64,000 nt of DNA from DATKNA01 sp963755755 (GTDB lineage Bacteria > Actinomycetota > Actinomycetes > Actinomycetales > Kineosporiaceae), in assembly GCA_963755755.1 (NCBI GenBank), contig CAVWLJ010000019.1, positions 1 to 64,000 on the forward strand. The letters run 5' to 3'. Both the position numbers and the translations under genes were made by a program. The notes beneath the pieces were generated by a model. The model saw nothing but the letters and a program-made list of their open reading frames with translations, had not been told where the DNA came from and ran no database searches. The stretch's first letter is position 1; the number at the start of each line of letters is the position of its first letter. Below, piece after piece: positions 46,446-54,480 of the stretch.

Positions 46446-46832
46446 TCAGTCGCTGACCAGCAGGACGCCGACCCCGACGACGAACAGCCCGACCACGAGG
46501 CCGGCCGCGACGGCCACCGCCGCGACCACGGCGGGGCGCCGGGCGCTGCGCGCGAGCAGCGCGACGACGAGCAGGGCGACGAGCCCGACGGGGAGGAGCA
46601 GCCCGGCGGTCAGAACGCCGGTGGCGACGACGACGCCCTGGTCGTCGCACGGCATGCCGTCCGTGGCGAGGCACGGCGCGGCGTCGGCGTGGACGGCGGC
46701 GAGGGTGAAGGCGAGCAGCGGTAGGGCCCAGAGCAGGGCGACGACGTAGAGGGCGGCGCGCCGGGCGGACGACGTGCGCGGCGGCTCCGTCGGCCGGGAC
46801 GCCGCGCGGGTCTGCGGCGTGAGCGTGGTCAT
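46446..46832 (-). CDS. Small three-helix membrane protein
   Basis: 128 residues from ATG 46832. Three transmembrane segments: ALYVVALLWALPLLAFTLAA, GVLTAGLLLPVGLVALLVVA and VAAGLVVGLFVVGVGVLLV. Two Cys lie in the short outside loop (PCLATDGMPCDDQ). No family recognised. Last gene of a minus-strand series that begins at the DODA gene. Confidence 0.7.
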   Translation of the reverse strand: MTTLTPQTRAASRPTEPPRTSSARRAALYVVALLWALPLLAFTLAAVHADAAPCLATDGMPCDDQGVVVATGVLTAGLLLPVGLVALLVVALLARSARRPAVVAAVAVAAGLVVGLFVVGVGVLLVSD

Positions 46833-46875
46833 GGCCTCACCCTGGTTCGGCTGGGGCACTGCTCGGAGAGCAGCG

Positions 46876-47520
46876 CTACTCAGCTGGGAGAGAGGCGAGT
46901 ACCTGCTCGTCGGATACGGCGGAGAAGTCGCGGTAGGCGACGGCCACCGCCCGGAACGGCCGCGGGGTCCAGAGGCAGACCAGGTCGTCGACCTCGCGGC
47001 GCAGCTCCCGGCACGGCTCCTCGGCGCCGACCGGGACGGCGACGACGACCGCCGCCGCGCCGAGACCCCGCACACCGGCCACGGCAGCCCGCATCGAGGC
47101 TCCGGTGGCGAGGCCGTCGTCGACGACGAGGGCGGTGCGGCCGGCGACGGGCACCGGCGGACGACCCGTGCGGTAGGCGCTCTGGCGTCGCCGCAGCTCG
47201 GCGAGCTCGGCCTGCAGCACCGCGTGCACGGCCTCCTCCGGCACGGGCCGGTGCCGCAGCACGTCCTCGTTGCGGACCACCGCGATCTCGCCCGCGACGT
47301 CCGTGATCGCGCCCATGGCCAGCTCGGGGCGGCCGGGCAGGCCGAGCTTGCGCACCACGAGCACCTCGAGCGGAGCACCGAGCGCGGCGGCGACGGGCGC
47401 GGCCACGACGACCCCGCCCCGTGGGACGCCGAGGACGACGACGTCGCCGCGGTGCGCGTACTCGGTGAGGACGCCGGCCAGGGCCTGGCCCGCGTCGTGC
47501 CGGTCCGCGTACCGGGGCAC
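46876..47520 (-). CDS. Phosphoribosyltransferase-domain protein
   Basis: Intact, 214 residues from GTG 47520. The PRPP-binding loop is RTALVVDDGLATGASMRAAV; the upstream flap reads VVVLGVPRGGVVVAAPVAAA. It resembles stress-associated PRTase-like proteins often found with dienelactone hydrolase or universal stress genes. The base or amine acceptor is unknown. Its start is 7 bp downstream of the DMFase-like stop. Confidence 0.88.
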   Translation of the reverse strand: MPRYADRHDAGQALAGVLTEYAHRGDVVVLGVPRGGVVVAAPVAAALGAPLEVLVVRKLGLPGRPELAMGAITDVAGEIAVVRNEDVLRHRPVPEEAVHAVLQAELAELRRRQSAYRTGRPPVPVAGRTALVVDDGLATGASMRAAVAGVRGLGAAAVVVAVPVGAEEPCRELRREVDDLVCLWTPRPFRAVAVAYRDFSAVSDEQVLASLPAE

Positions 47521-47526
47521 GTCGCC

Positions 47527-48945
47527 TCAGCCCGCGCTGAGCCGGTCGAGGACGTTACGCGTGATCCGGTCGAGGATCGGCGACGCGGGCGCCCCGTCGG
47601 TGAGCACCCGGGCCCAGTCCGTCGTCGACGCCGTGAACACCGTGCCCGCGCCCCCGCGGCTGAACACGCCCATCGTCGCGGCGGCGTTGCCGCAGCCCCA
47701 GCCGCTCGGCCGGCAGTCGCCGACGGCGAGGATGGTGAAGTCCTTCGGCGTCCCGTCCTGGCCGGTCGGTTCCACCGCGCGGCCGGCGTCCAGGTCGGCG
47801 CGGTCGAAGGCGGCGCCGTCGCACTCGTAGCCCAGCAGGTACTCCTCCGCGCCGGCGCCGAAGGTGTCGCCGTCGGCGAGGCCGGTGCCGGCGTACACCC
47901 AGTGGCCGGCGTTCTGGACCCGGTACCCGACCGGGATCGGGAAGTCGTCGCGGTCGCGCTCGCCGCCGTTGCGGAAGCTCACCCCGACGAGGCTGTTCTC
48001 CGCGTCACCCGGCCGGTCCGGCTCGTGCCAGAAGTGCAGGCGGGTGAACGTGACGTCGTCGTCGAAGACCACCCGCCACCAGCAGGTGTTGCCGCTGAAC
48101 CACGCCACGTTCCCGCCGCCGTCCAGGTACTGCTCGAGCCCGGCCCGCATCGCGTCGCTGTAGTACTCGTCGTGGCCGACGCTGACCATCATCCGGTGCG
48201 GCGCGAGCAGGTCGACGCCCTCGCGGTGCAGGTCGACGTCGGTGGCCCATTCGCACGTGTACCCCGCGCGCTCGACCCAGGCGTCGAAGCGGGCGTTGAA
48301 GTGCACGTACGCCTGGCGCGGGGTGGGGTCGAAGGGGTCGGTGTTGAAGACGTCGTAGGGCGTCGCCCCGGTGCCGCCGCCGGGACGGTGCAGGCCGACG
48401 CCCGGCGGGAACGGGATCGGGACCTCGCGGGCGCGCGGCACGTTGTAGAAGCACCACTGCCCGCTCGTCGTCCCCGGGTCGTACGGCTCGCCGCCGGCCA
48501 GGTTGTAGGCGTGGTAGGTGAGCAGCGGGATCTTGACCAGGATCGGCGCGGTCGGCTCGCGGGAACGGACCACGAACAGCGCCGCCGCCTCGCGCGCGTC
48601 GGGAGTGCTCCGGTCGGGGTCGGTGCGGTCGTGCCCGTGGCCGTCGCCCTCGACGAGGTGGGCGACGTGGACGCCGGACGTCCAGTCCTCGCCGATCGGG
48701 AGCTCGTAGGCGGGCCACGGGGGGAGGGCCTCGCCGCGCAGCCCGATGTTCGGCCGGCCCCAGTCCTGGAACGGCAGGTGCAGCGGCGCATCCCGGCCCT
48801 CGAGCCAGCCCGACCGCGAGCACAGCGACGTCTGCGCGCCCTGCCGGTGGACCTCGACCCGGAACTGCGGCGCGTCGGTGGCGACGCGGAGGACGGCGTC
48901 GTCCCCGGCGCGGGGGCTCGGCTGCTCGACGTAGCCCCTGATCAT
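47527..48945 (-). CDS. N,N-dimethylformamidase large-subunit-like protein
   Basis: ATG 48945 after GGGAGAA gives 472 residues. It matches the C-terminal domain of DMFase beta subunits: VKIPLLTYHAYNLAGGEPYD, QWCFYNVPRAREVPIPFP, HRMMVSVGHDEYYSDAMRAG, GGGNVAWFSGNTCWWRVVF and GTVFTASTTDWARVL. Known enzymes hydrolyse DMF with an iron centre and need a small subunit, which is absent here. The real substrate is unknown; the protein may process other amides or polyhydroxy compounds. Confidence 0.8.
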   Translation of the reverse strand: MIRGYVEQPSPRAGDDAVLRVATDAPQFRVEVHRQGAQTSLCSRSGWLEGRDAPLHLPFQDWGRPNIGLRGEALPPWPAYELPIGEDWTSGVHVAHLVEGDGHGHDRTDPDRSTPDAREAAALFVVRSREPTAPILVKIPLLTYHAYNLAGGEPYDPGTTSGQWCFYNVPRAREVPIPFPPGVGLHRPGGGTGATPYDVFNTDPFDPTPRQAYVHFNARFDAWVERAGYTCEWATDVDLHREGVDLLAPHRMMVSVGHDEYYSDAMRAGLEQYLDGGGNVAWFSGNTCWWRVVFDDDVTFTRLHFWHEPDRPGDAENSLVGVSFRNGGERDRDDFPIPVGYRVQNAGHWVYAGTGLADGDTFGAGAEEYLLGYECDGAAFDRADLDAGRAVEPTGQDGTPKDFTILAVGDCRPSGWGCGNAAATMGVFSRGGAGTVFTASTTDWARVLTDGAPASPILDRITRNVLDRLSAG

Positions 48946-49036
48946 CGTTCTCCCGCCGACGTCGTCGCCCCGCTCCGGCATGCTTCCGCGCCTTCCGCGG
49001 GGCCGCAATGCCAGCTCCCCCTCCGCCCCCTACCCG

Positions 49037-49645
49037 CTACTCCGGAGGCAGGGGGGCGTAGCGCTCGCCGCCAGGCAGGGGGACGTCGAGCGTGTTGCCG
49101 ACCGGGGCGAGCGGGCAGGTCCAGGCGGGGGAGTACGCGCACGACGGGTTGTAGGCGAAGTTGAGGTCGAGCACGAGGTGCCCGTTCGCTCCGTCGCCGC
49201 CGAGGTCGGCGCCCTTGACGGTGTCGAGCAGGTACCGGCCCCCGCCGTAGGTGTCCGGTGCCGCGTCACGCACGGGCACGAAGACGCCGCCGCCGTAGGA
49301 CTCCAGCCACCACACGTCGAGCTCGCCGAACCCGGGCAGGTGCGCGACGCCGATCCGGGTGAAGGGGACGACGCCGTCGCCGTCCGTCTCCGTGGACCAG
49401 GTGAGCGCGGGTGCGGAGGTGTCGAGCACCACGTCGAGACGGAGCGCGGGGTCGTACGGGGCGACCGGCAACCCCCGGAAGCCGGGGCGCTCCTCCGGCG
49501 GCAGCGGCGAGTCCGGGTGCTCGGCGAAGAGCCGGTCCCGTCCGGCCCGCCACCGGGCGTGCCCGTCCGCGGGGTCGGCGCACGCCCGCACGTCCGCGTA
49601 CAACCGGTGGACCCGACGGCGCCAGTCGAGCAGGGTCAGGGACAT
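49037..49645 (-). CDS. DUF1684 protein
   Basis: 202 residues from ATG 49645. It contains the DUF1684 signature: WRRRVHRLYADVRACADP, HPDSPLPPEERPGFRGLPVA, GGGRYLLDTVKGADLGGD and LDLNFAYNPSCAYSPAWTCP with two conserved Cys. The function of the family is unknown. It sits between the DODA and DMFase-like genes on the same strand. Confidence 0.88.
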   Translation of the reverse strand: MSLTLLDWRRRVHRLYADVRACADPADGHARWRAGRDRLFAEHPDSPLPPEERPGFRGLPVAPYDPALRLDVVLDTSAPALTWSTETDGDGVVPFTRIGVAHLPGFGELDVWWLESYGGGVFVPVRDAAPDTYGGGRYLLDTVKGADLGGDGANGHLVLDLNFAYNPSCAYSPAWTCPLAPVGNTLDVPLPGGERYAPLPPE

Positions 49646-49690
49646 GCCCGAGGATCCCACGCCCGCCGCGGACGCGACCGGGACGTGAGG

Positions 49691-50560
49691 TCAGGCGGCC
49701 TGGAAGGAGCGCTTGGCCAGGCCGATGAAGAAGCCGTCGATGGCCGTCGTCACCGGCGCCTCCGGGTCGACCGACGCCCCCAAGGTGAGGAACAGCGGCA
49801 CGAAGTGCTCGACGGTCGGGTGGGCGTACGGCATGCCCGGCGCGCTGGAGCGGTAGTCCGCCAGCGTCTCGACGTCCCCCTCGGCCAGGGCCTGCGCGGC
49901 CCAGGCGTCGAAGTCGGCCGACCACGAGGGCACCGCGCCGCCGAGCATCTCGCGGGTGACGAACGGCAGGCCGTGCGTCATGAAGCCGGAGCCGACGACG
50001 AGCACCCCCTCCTCACGCAGCGGGCGCAGCCGGCGGCCCAGGTCGAGCAGGCGGGCGGGGTCGTGCGTGGGGATCGAGAGCTGCAGCACCGGCACGTCGC
50101 CGAGCGGGTACATGACCAGAAGCGGCACCCACGCGCCGTGGTCGAGCCCCCGGCTCGGGTGCTGGTGCACCGGCTCGGCGTCCGGCATCGCCGCCGCCAC
50201 CCGGCGCGCGAGGTCGCTCGCGTCCGGGGTGGGGTAGGTCAGCGTGTAGTACCGCGGGTGGAAGCCCCCGAAGTCGTAGACCAGCGGCGTGCCGGCCGCC
50301 GGTGACGACAGCAGGAGCGGGGCCGATTCCCAGTGCGCGCTCGCGATGACGATGCCGCGCGGTTTCGGGAGGGACTGCGCCCAGCCGCCGAGCTCGCGCA
50401 TCCACTCCGCGTCGTCGAGGAGCGGTGGCGCGCCGTGGCTGACGTAGAGGGCGGGGAGCGGGCCGTCGTCCGGCGTCCAGGGTCGCTGGGAGGCGCTGGC
50501 GGCGGCGAGGCCGGGCCGCAGCGCGTCGTACGCGCCGGCCGGTGCGGAACTGTCGATCAT
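49691..50560 (-). CDS. DODA-type (class III extradiol, LigB fold) dioxygenase
   Basis: 289 residues from ATG 50560; a TGAGGA ribosome site overlaps the upstream ORF stop. Metal-binding His residues appear in ALYVSHGAPPLLDD, GIVIASAHWESAPLLLSSPA and SRGLDHGAWVPLLVMYPLGD, plus VGSGFMTHGLPFV. It resembles YgiD/4,5-DOPA-extradiol dioxygenases that open catechol rings. Divergent from a MarR regulator, a common pairing for aromatic-responsive control. Confidence 0.92.
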   Translation of the reverse strand: MIDSSAPAGAYDALRPGLAAASASQRPWTPDDGPLPALYVSHGAPPLLDDAEWMRELGGWAQSLPKPRGIVIASAHWESAPLLLSSPAAGTPLVYDFGGFHPRYYTLTYPTPDASDLARRVAAAMPDAEPVHQHPSRGLDHGAWVPLLVMYPLGDVPVLQLSIPTHDPARLLDLGRRLRPLREEGVLVVGSGFMTHGLPFVTREMLGGAVPSWSADFDAWAAQALAEGDVETLADYRSSAPGMPYAHPTVEHFVPLFLTLGASVDPEAPVTTAIDGFFIGLAKRSFQAA

Positions 50561-50568
50561 GATTGTCC

Positions 50569-50685
50569 TCAGAAGTGGTACGGGTTGGCGGCGAGCTTCT
50601 CCTTGGGCTGGGTCAGCTTGCCGATGCCCGCCAGCAGGAAGGCGGCGGCGAGCAGCACGGCGAGCACCCACAGCAACGCGTTCAT
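50569..50685 (-). CDS. 38-residue DoxX-like N-terminal peptide, perhaps a remnant
   Basis: ATG 50685 encodes MNALLWVLAVLLAAAFLLAG then IGKLTQPKEKLAANPYHF and stop. The first helix and KLTQPKEKLAA match the N-terminus of DoxX-family membrane proteins, whose remaining three helices are missing. It is either a degraded doxX or a small one-helix protein. The stop lies 8 bp before the DODA start, so it is translationally linked. I found no doxX continuation in other frames. Confidence 0.6.
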   Translation of the reverse strand: MNALLWVLAVLLAAAFLLAGIGKLTQPKEKLAANPYHF

Positions 50686-50706
50686 CGGTTACTCTGCTCC
50701 TCGGGC

Positions 50707-50718
50707 TTGACTCTTCAA
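50707..50718. promoter_or_regulatory. TTGA-N4-TCAA operator, DODA side
   Basis: TTGA-ctct-TCAA in the 96-bp gap between the minus-strand DoxX-like/DODA genes and the divergent marR gene. A second copy with the same spacing lies 40 bp away. Confidence 0.65.
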
Positions 50719-50746
50719 CCGCCGAAATGATCGTAGCCATCGGATG

Positions 50747-50758
50747 TTGAAGCGTCAA
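50747..50758. promoter_or_regulatory. TTGA-N4-TCAA operator, marR side
   Basis: TTGA-agcg-TCAA, 40 bp centre to centre from its twin (about four helical turns) and 23 bp ahead of the marR start. The MarR protein is the expected ligand-responsive binder (inference). Confidence 0.65.
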
Positions 50759-50781
50759 GTGTTGTGGCGTATCATGAAGCC

Positions 50782-51258
50782 ATGGCGGAGCGGATGCCCG
50801 AGCCCCGGTGGCTCGACGACGAGGAGATGAGCGCGTGGCTCGCGCTCAACGGGGTGATCCTGCTGCTCCCGGCCGCTCTCGACTCGCAGATGCAGCGTGA
50901 CAACGGCATCACCATGTTCGAGTACCTCGTGATGGCGATGCTCTCCGAGGCGCCGGGTCGCACGCTGCAGCTGAAGCGGCTGGCCAGCGTGACGAACGGG
51001 TCGCTCTCCCGGCTCTCCCACGTGGTGACGCGGCTGGAACGGCGCGACTGGGTGCGGCGGGAGCCGATGGCCGACAACGGCCGGGTGACCATGGCGCGGC
51101 TGACGGACGCCGGCTACGCCAAGGTGGTCGCCTCGGCGCCCGACCACGTCGAGACGGTGCGGCAGCTGGTCTTCGACAACCTCGACCGGCGTCAGGTCCG
51201 CCAGCTGCAGGAGATCTCCACGCGACTGCTGAGGTCGCTCGCCGACGACTGCGGCTGA
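50782..51258 (+). CDS. MarR-family regulator
   Basis: 158 residues from ATG 50782 (GTG 50764 is a possible earlier start). The winged helix reads TMFEYLVMAMLSEAPGRTLQ, LASVTNGSLSRLSHVVTRLE and NGRVTMARLTDAGYAKVVAS. Intact. It is divergent from the DoxX-like/DODA genes and probably controls them and itself through the two TTGA-N4-TCAA sites, in response to an aromatic compound (inference). Confidence 0.92.
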   Translation: MAERMPEPRWLDDEEMSAWLALNGVILLLPAALDSQMQRDNGITMFEYLVMAMLSEAPGRTLQLKRLASVTNGSLSRLSHVVTRLERRDWVRREPMADNGRVTMARLTDAGYAKVVASAPDHVETVRQLVFDNLDRRQVRQLQEISTRLLRSLADDCG

Positions 51259-51265
51259 CGGCCCC

Positions 51266-51392
51266 TCACGCGGGGTTCAGCGGTTCGCCCGGTTTCGGCG
51301 GGCGGGTCCGACGGGTCGGACGGCGCGTCCGGGACGTCGTCCTCCGGATCCGAGTCGTAGGGCGCGTCGGGCTCGGGCCGCTGCTCGCTCAT
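51266..51392 (-). CDS. Possible small acidic Pro/Asp-rich protein, frame-broken
   Basis: ATG 51392 gives SEQRPEPDAPYDSDPEDDVP and DAPSDPSDPP; a one-base shift then leads to KPGEPLNPA and a stop at 51266, avoiding overlap with marR. About 41 residues, disordered. Similar short acidic ORFs are common in actinobacteria, but coding is uncertain. Confidence 0.35.
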
Positions 51393-51480
51393 CCGCCCAT
51401 GGTGGGGCTCGGCGGAGGACTCCACGAGCGGGCCCGCATACCGTCCCCCATGGATGAGGCACCGGCGGTGATCGCGCGCC

Positions 51481-51511
51481 AGGATGAACGGAGGATAGAC
51501 TTGTTCATCCT
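51481..51511. promoter_or_regulatory. 9-bp inverted repeat upstream of the coiled-coil gene
   Basis: AGGATGAAC and GTTCATCCT are perfect complements with centres 22 bp apart (two helical turns). The repeat lies 95-125 bp ahead of the GTG at 51606. It could be an operator or the first stem of the structured leader that follows. Confidence 0.5.
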
Positions 51512-51521
51512 CTCGTCACCT

Positions 51522-51592
51522 GGCTCGAAGATCTCGCTGCTGCTCCCGGGCGGAACCGGGTCGCCGAGACGGGAGAGAGCAACCTGCGAGCC
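51522..51592 (+). ncRNA. Candidate structured leader RNA before the coiled-coil gene
   Basis: A closing stem GGCTCG (51522-51527)/CGAGCC (51587-51592) surrounds a nested hairpin: CTCCCG (51543-51548)/CGGGAG (51570-51575) and inside it GGCG/CGCC around the loop gaaccgggt. The Shine-Dalgarno GAGGAGG starts at once after the closing stem. This arrangement looks like a cis-regulatory RNA controlling translation. I do not recognise a known family; it lacks the conserved ydaO (c-di-AMP) core. Confidence 0.45.
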
Positions 51593-51605
51593 GAGGAGGC
51601 CCACG

Positions 51606-52355
51606 GTGTCGACCACACCCACCGTTCCGGACGCGACGCAGTCCGCGTCACCGCTCGAGAAGTCCCGCGCCAAGTCGACGCACGCGCGCGACGGCCTGGA
51701 GGCCGCCCGGAGCAAGCTCGCCGACCTCGACACCCAGCTCGGCCGCATCACGGCGCAGTTCAGCAGCGACGAGACCGCGCTCCGGGCCGCCACGGAGGAG
51801 ATCAAGCGCCTCAAGAAGGCCCTCAAGGACGCCGAGAAGCAGCGCCGCAAGCTGCTGACGGCGCGCAAGCGCGCCTCGGACGCCGCCGTGAAGGCCGAGG
51901 AGAAGTCCCACAAGGCCGAGGCCAAGTACGACCGCGCCGTGCTGGCCGACCTGATCCAGCGTCAGAAGGCTCAGGACCGGCAGGCCGCCTCCGCCAAGGC
52001 GCCGGCGAACGGGGCGGCGGCGTCGCGGCCGGCGGGCGCGCTGCCGAGCGGCCCGAGCGCGAGCACGGACACCCCGGCGCTACCCGCGGCGCCGGCCAAC
52101 GGCACCCAGGCCGAGGACCTCGGCACGGTGACCGCCCGCGAGACCGCCGCCAGGGCCACGGCCGAGTCCGCGGGGGACTCCGCGGCGGCCGCCCCGCGCA
52201 CCACCGCCTCCCCGCGGTCGACCACCACGCGTCGCGCGCCCGCGGCCCGCTCGACGAGCCGGACCCGCACCGGGCGCACGACACCGTCGACGTCCTCGTC
52301 GAAGCCGTCGTCGAAGCCGTCGGCGCCGTCGTCGGGCCAGTCCACCGAGGGCTAG
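51606..52355 (+). CDS. Coiled-coil protein with low-complexity Ala/Ser/Thr/Pro tail
   Basis: 249 residues from GTG 51606 with GAGGAGG at 6 bases. Residues 20-115 form an uninterrupted charged coiled coil (LEAARSKLADLDTQLGRITA, EEIKRLKKALKDAEKQRRKL, EEKSHKAEAKYDRAVLADLI). The remainder is Ala/Pro/Ser/Thr/Arg-rich and probably disordered (SRTRTGRTTPSTSSSKPSSK). No enzymatic domain. The Arg/Lys-rich tail could bind nucleic acid or envelope polymer. Function unknown. Confidence 0.78.
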   Translation: MSTTPTVPDATQSASPLEKSRAKSTHARDGLEAARSKLADLDTQLGRITAQFSSDETALRAATEEIKRLKKALKDAEKQRRKLLTARKRASDAAVKAEEKSHKAEAKYDRAVLADLIQRQKAQDRQAASAKAPANGAAASRPAGALPSGPSASTDTPALPAAPANGTQAEDLGTVTARETAARATAESAGDSAAAAPRTTASPRSTTTRRAPAARSTSRTRTGRTTPSTSSSKPSSKPSAPSSGQSTEG

Positions 52356-52389
52356 CGGCTCCCCGGCTCCGGGTGGCGGAGGCCCCGCG

Positions 52390-54425
52390 TCAGTCCCGGC
52401 TGCGGGCGTTCAGCGACGCGAGGTAGGCGTTGTACGCCGCGAGCTCGTCGACGCCGGTGCCGGTCTCGGCCGCCCGGTCGGCCGCCCGGTCGTGCCGCCG
52501 CGCCTCCCGGTCGTCCGCGCGGACCCAGCGGACGAGGATGACGCCCAGCACGAGCAGGATCGGCAGCTCGCCGAGCCCCCACGACAGTCCGCCGCCGAGG
52601 TGCTGGTCGGCGAGCAGGTTCCAGGCGTAGGGGCGCTGCAGCGAGGTGAAGTAGTCCCGCGCCAGCACCTCGCTGCTGCTCATGATCGCCAGCGAGAAGA
52701 ACGCGTGCAGGGCGGTCGCCACGAAGAGCAGGCCGACGGCGAGCAGCGGGTGCAGCGGCCGGGGCCTCGGGTCCACGCCCGATGATCACGTAGAAGAAGA
52801 GCAGGCCGGCGAGCAGGAAGTGCACCTGCATCAGGGTGTGCCCGAGGTGGTTGCTCATGAGCGCGGGGAACAGGCTCGAGAAGTAGAGCAGGTAGATGCT
52901 GCCCACGAAGATCGCGAAGGCCACGACCGGGTGGGTGAGCACGCGCACGGGGCGACTGTGCAGCGCACCCATGAGGAGCTGCCGCGGGCTGCGTTCGCCC
53001 TTGACCCGGGGGCCCGGCAGGGCCCGCAGCGCGAGCGTCGCCGGGGCACCGGCGACGAGCAGCACGGGGGCCACCATCGACACGAGCATGTGGCCGACCA
53101 TGTGCGCGCTGAACAGCACATGGGAGTACAGGCCCACGCCGCCGATCGTCGCGTAGGCGAACACGAGCCAGCCCGCGCCCCAGGCGATCGAACGGCCCAC
53201 CGGCCACCGGACCCCGCGGCGCCGCAGGGTCAGGACGCCGGCCGCGTAGAGCGCGACGCCGAACACGAGGAGCACCAGCGCGAAGCCGTCGGCGGTCCAC
53301 CCCAGCGCCAGCCGCGCCGCCGTCGGCGCCGGCGGCATCGGGAACCCGAGGATCTGCGAGCCCGGGTCGTCCGGCAGCGCCGGCACCGTCGGGGTCGGCG
53401 TCCGGCCGAGCGCCACCGCGAGGCCGAAGGTCGCTGCCATGACCGCGAGCTCGGCGACCGCGACCTTCGCGAAGGCCAGGCCCGGTGCCGCCGGAGACCA
53501 GGTCGGGCACCACACGGTTGCGCTGTCGCTGCCCGAAGGCGGCGAGCACGAGCAGGGCGCCCGCCTTCGCGAGCACCAGATCGCCGTAGGACGTGGTCAG
53601 CAGGGCGTCCAGCGAGCCGAGCCGGATGCCGGCGTTGACGATCCCGGACACGGCGACGGCGACGAAGCACCACAGGGCGAGCGTGGAGAACCGGGGGACC
53701 GCGTAGCGCAGCCCGCCCACACCACGGCGGGCCGCCAGGGCGAGCGCGAGCAGGCCGCCCGTCCACAGCGAGGCGGCGAGCACGTGCACGAGCAGGCTGC
53801 CGACGGCGAGGGTGTGCCCCACGGAACTCGCGGCGTGGCCGACGAGCGACTGCGGCACGAGGCAGGCGAGCGCCAGCACGAGCAACCACACCGCGCCGGC
53901 CGTCGACTCCACGAGGAACGCCGTGACGGCCAGAGCGGCGGCGATCACCATCTGGGCGACCAGGGCGCGGCCGAGGTCGGTCTGCGTGACGAACTGCGAG
54001 AGCAGCGTCGGCGTGGTCACCCCGCCGAGCGGTTCGGCGAGCACGTTCGAGAGGGTCAGCGGGATCTGCACCGCAGCGAGCACGACGATCGCCAGCGCGG
54101 CCCAGACGACGTTCCCGGCGTCCCGCGCGCGCTCGCCCCGCAGCTGCCCCGACGTCGCCGGCAGCAGCAGCCCGGCGGCCAGCGCGAGCCCGACGGCGCA
54201 GACCGCGGCGAGGTCGGTGGCCAGCCGCACCAGGGGCAGGCCCCAGCCGGTGACGGGTCCGGGGTCGGGGATGCCGGGCACGGCGGCCTGCGGTGCGCCG
54301 CCGCCCACGACGAGCGCGAGGACCAGCCCGCCCGCCGCGACCGCCGGCAGCCACACCGGCGGGCGGCGATCCGGCGCCTTGTGCGGCGCGGGTGCGGCCT
54401 GCTGCGTCGTCATCGTTGTCATCAT
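52390..54425 (-). CDS. CopD-CtaG fusion membrane protein (copper/cytochrome oxidase assembly), two frame breaks
   Basis: Start ATG 54425. The N-terminal half has about eight helices of a CopD domain (LLVHVLAASLWTGGLLALAL, FVAVAVSGIVNAGIRLG, YGDLVLAKAGALLVLAAFG). After a shift near 53505 the CtaG-type half follows: GLYSHVLFSAHMVGHMLVSM with metal-binding His and Met, FFYVIIGRGPE, and after a shift near 52780 LLFVATALHAFFSLAIMSSS and WGLGELPILLVLGVILVRW. Length about 680 residues. The fusion is common in actinobacteria and is thought to supply copper to cytochrome c oxidase. Divergent from the YbdK-type ligase by 55 bp. Confidence 0.88.
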
Positions 54426-54480
54426 GCCCCCGGTCCTCCGATTGGGCGCACGCGGGCACGGGTACAGCGGGCCCGTGACC

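Noticed and set aside
46446..46874. A phage, integrase or insertion sequence anywhere in the window
   Set aside because: No transposase, integrase, terminal inverted repeat or direct target duplication was found; hydrophobic ORFs such as this one are ordinary membrane proteins.
51522..51592. Assignment of the structured leader as a ydaO/yuaA (c-di-AMP) riboswitch
   Set aside because: It shows some GGAACCGGG-like similarity but lacks the conserved GGGTGAATC-type core and the second domain.
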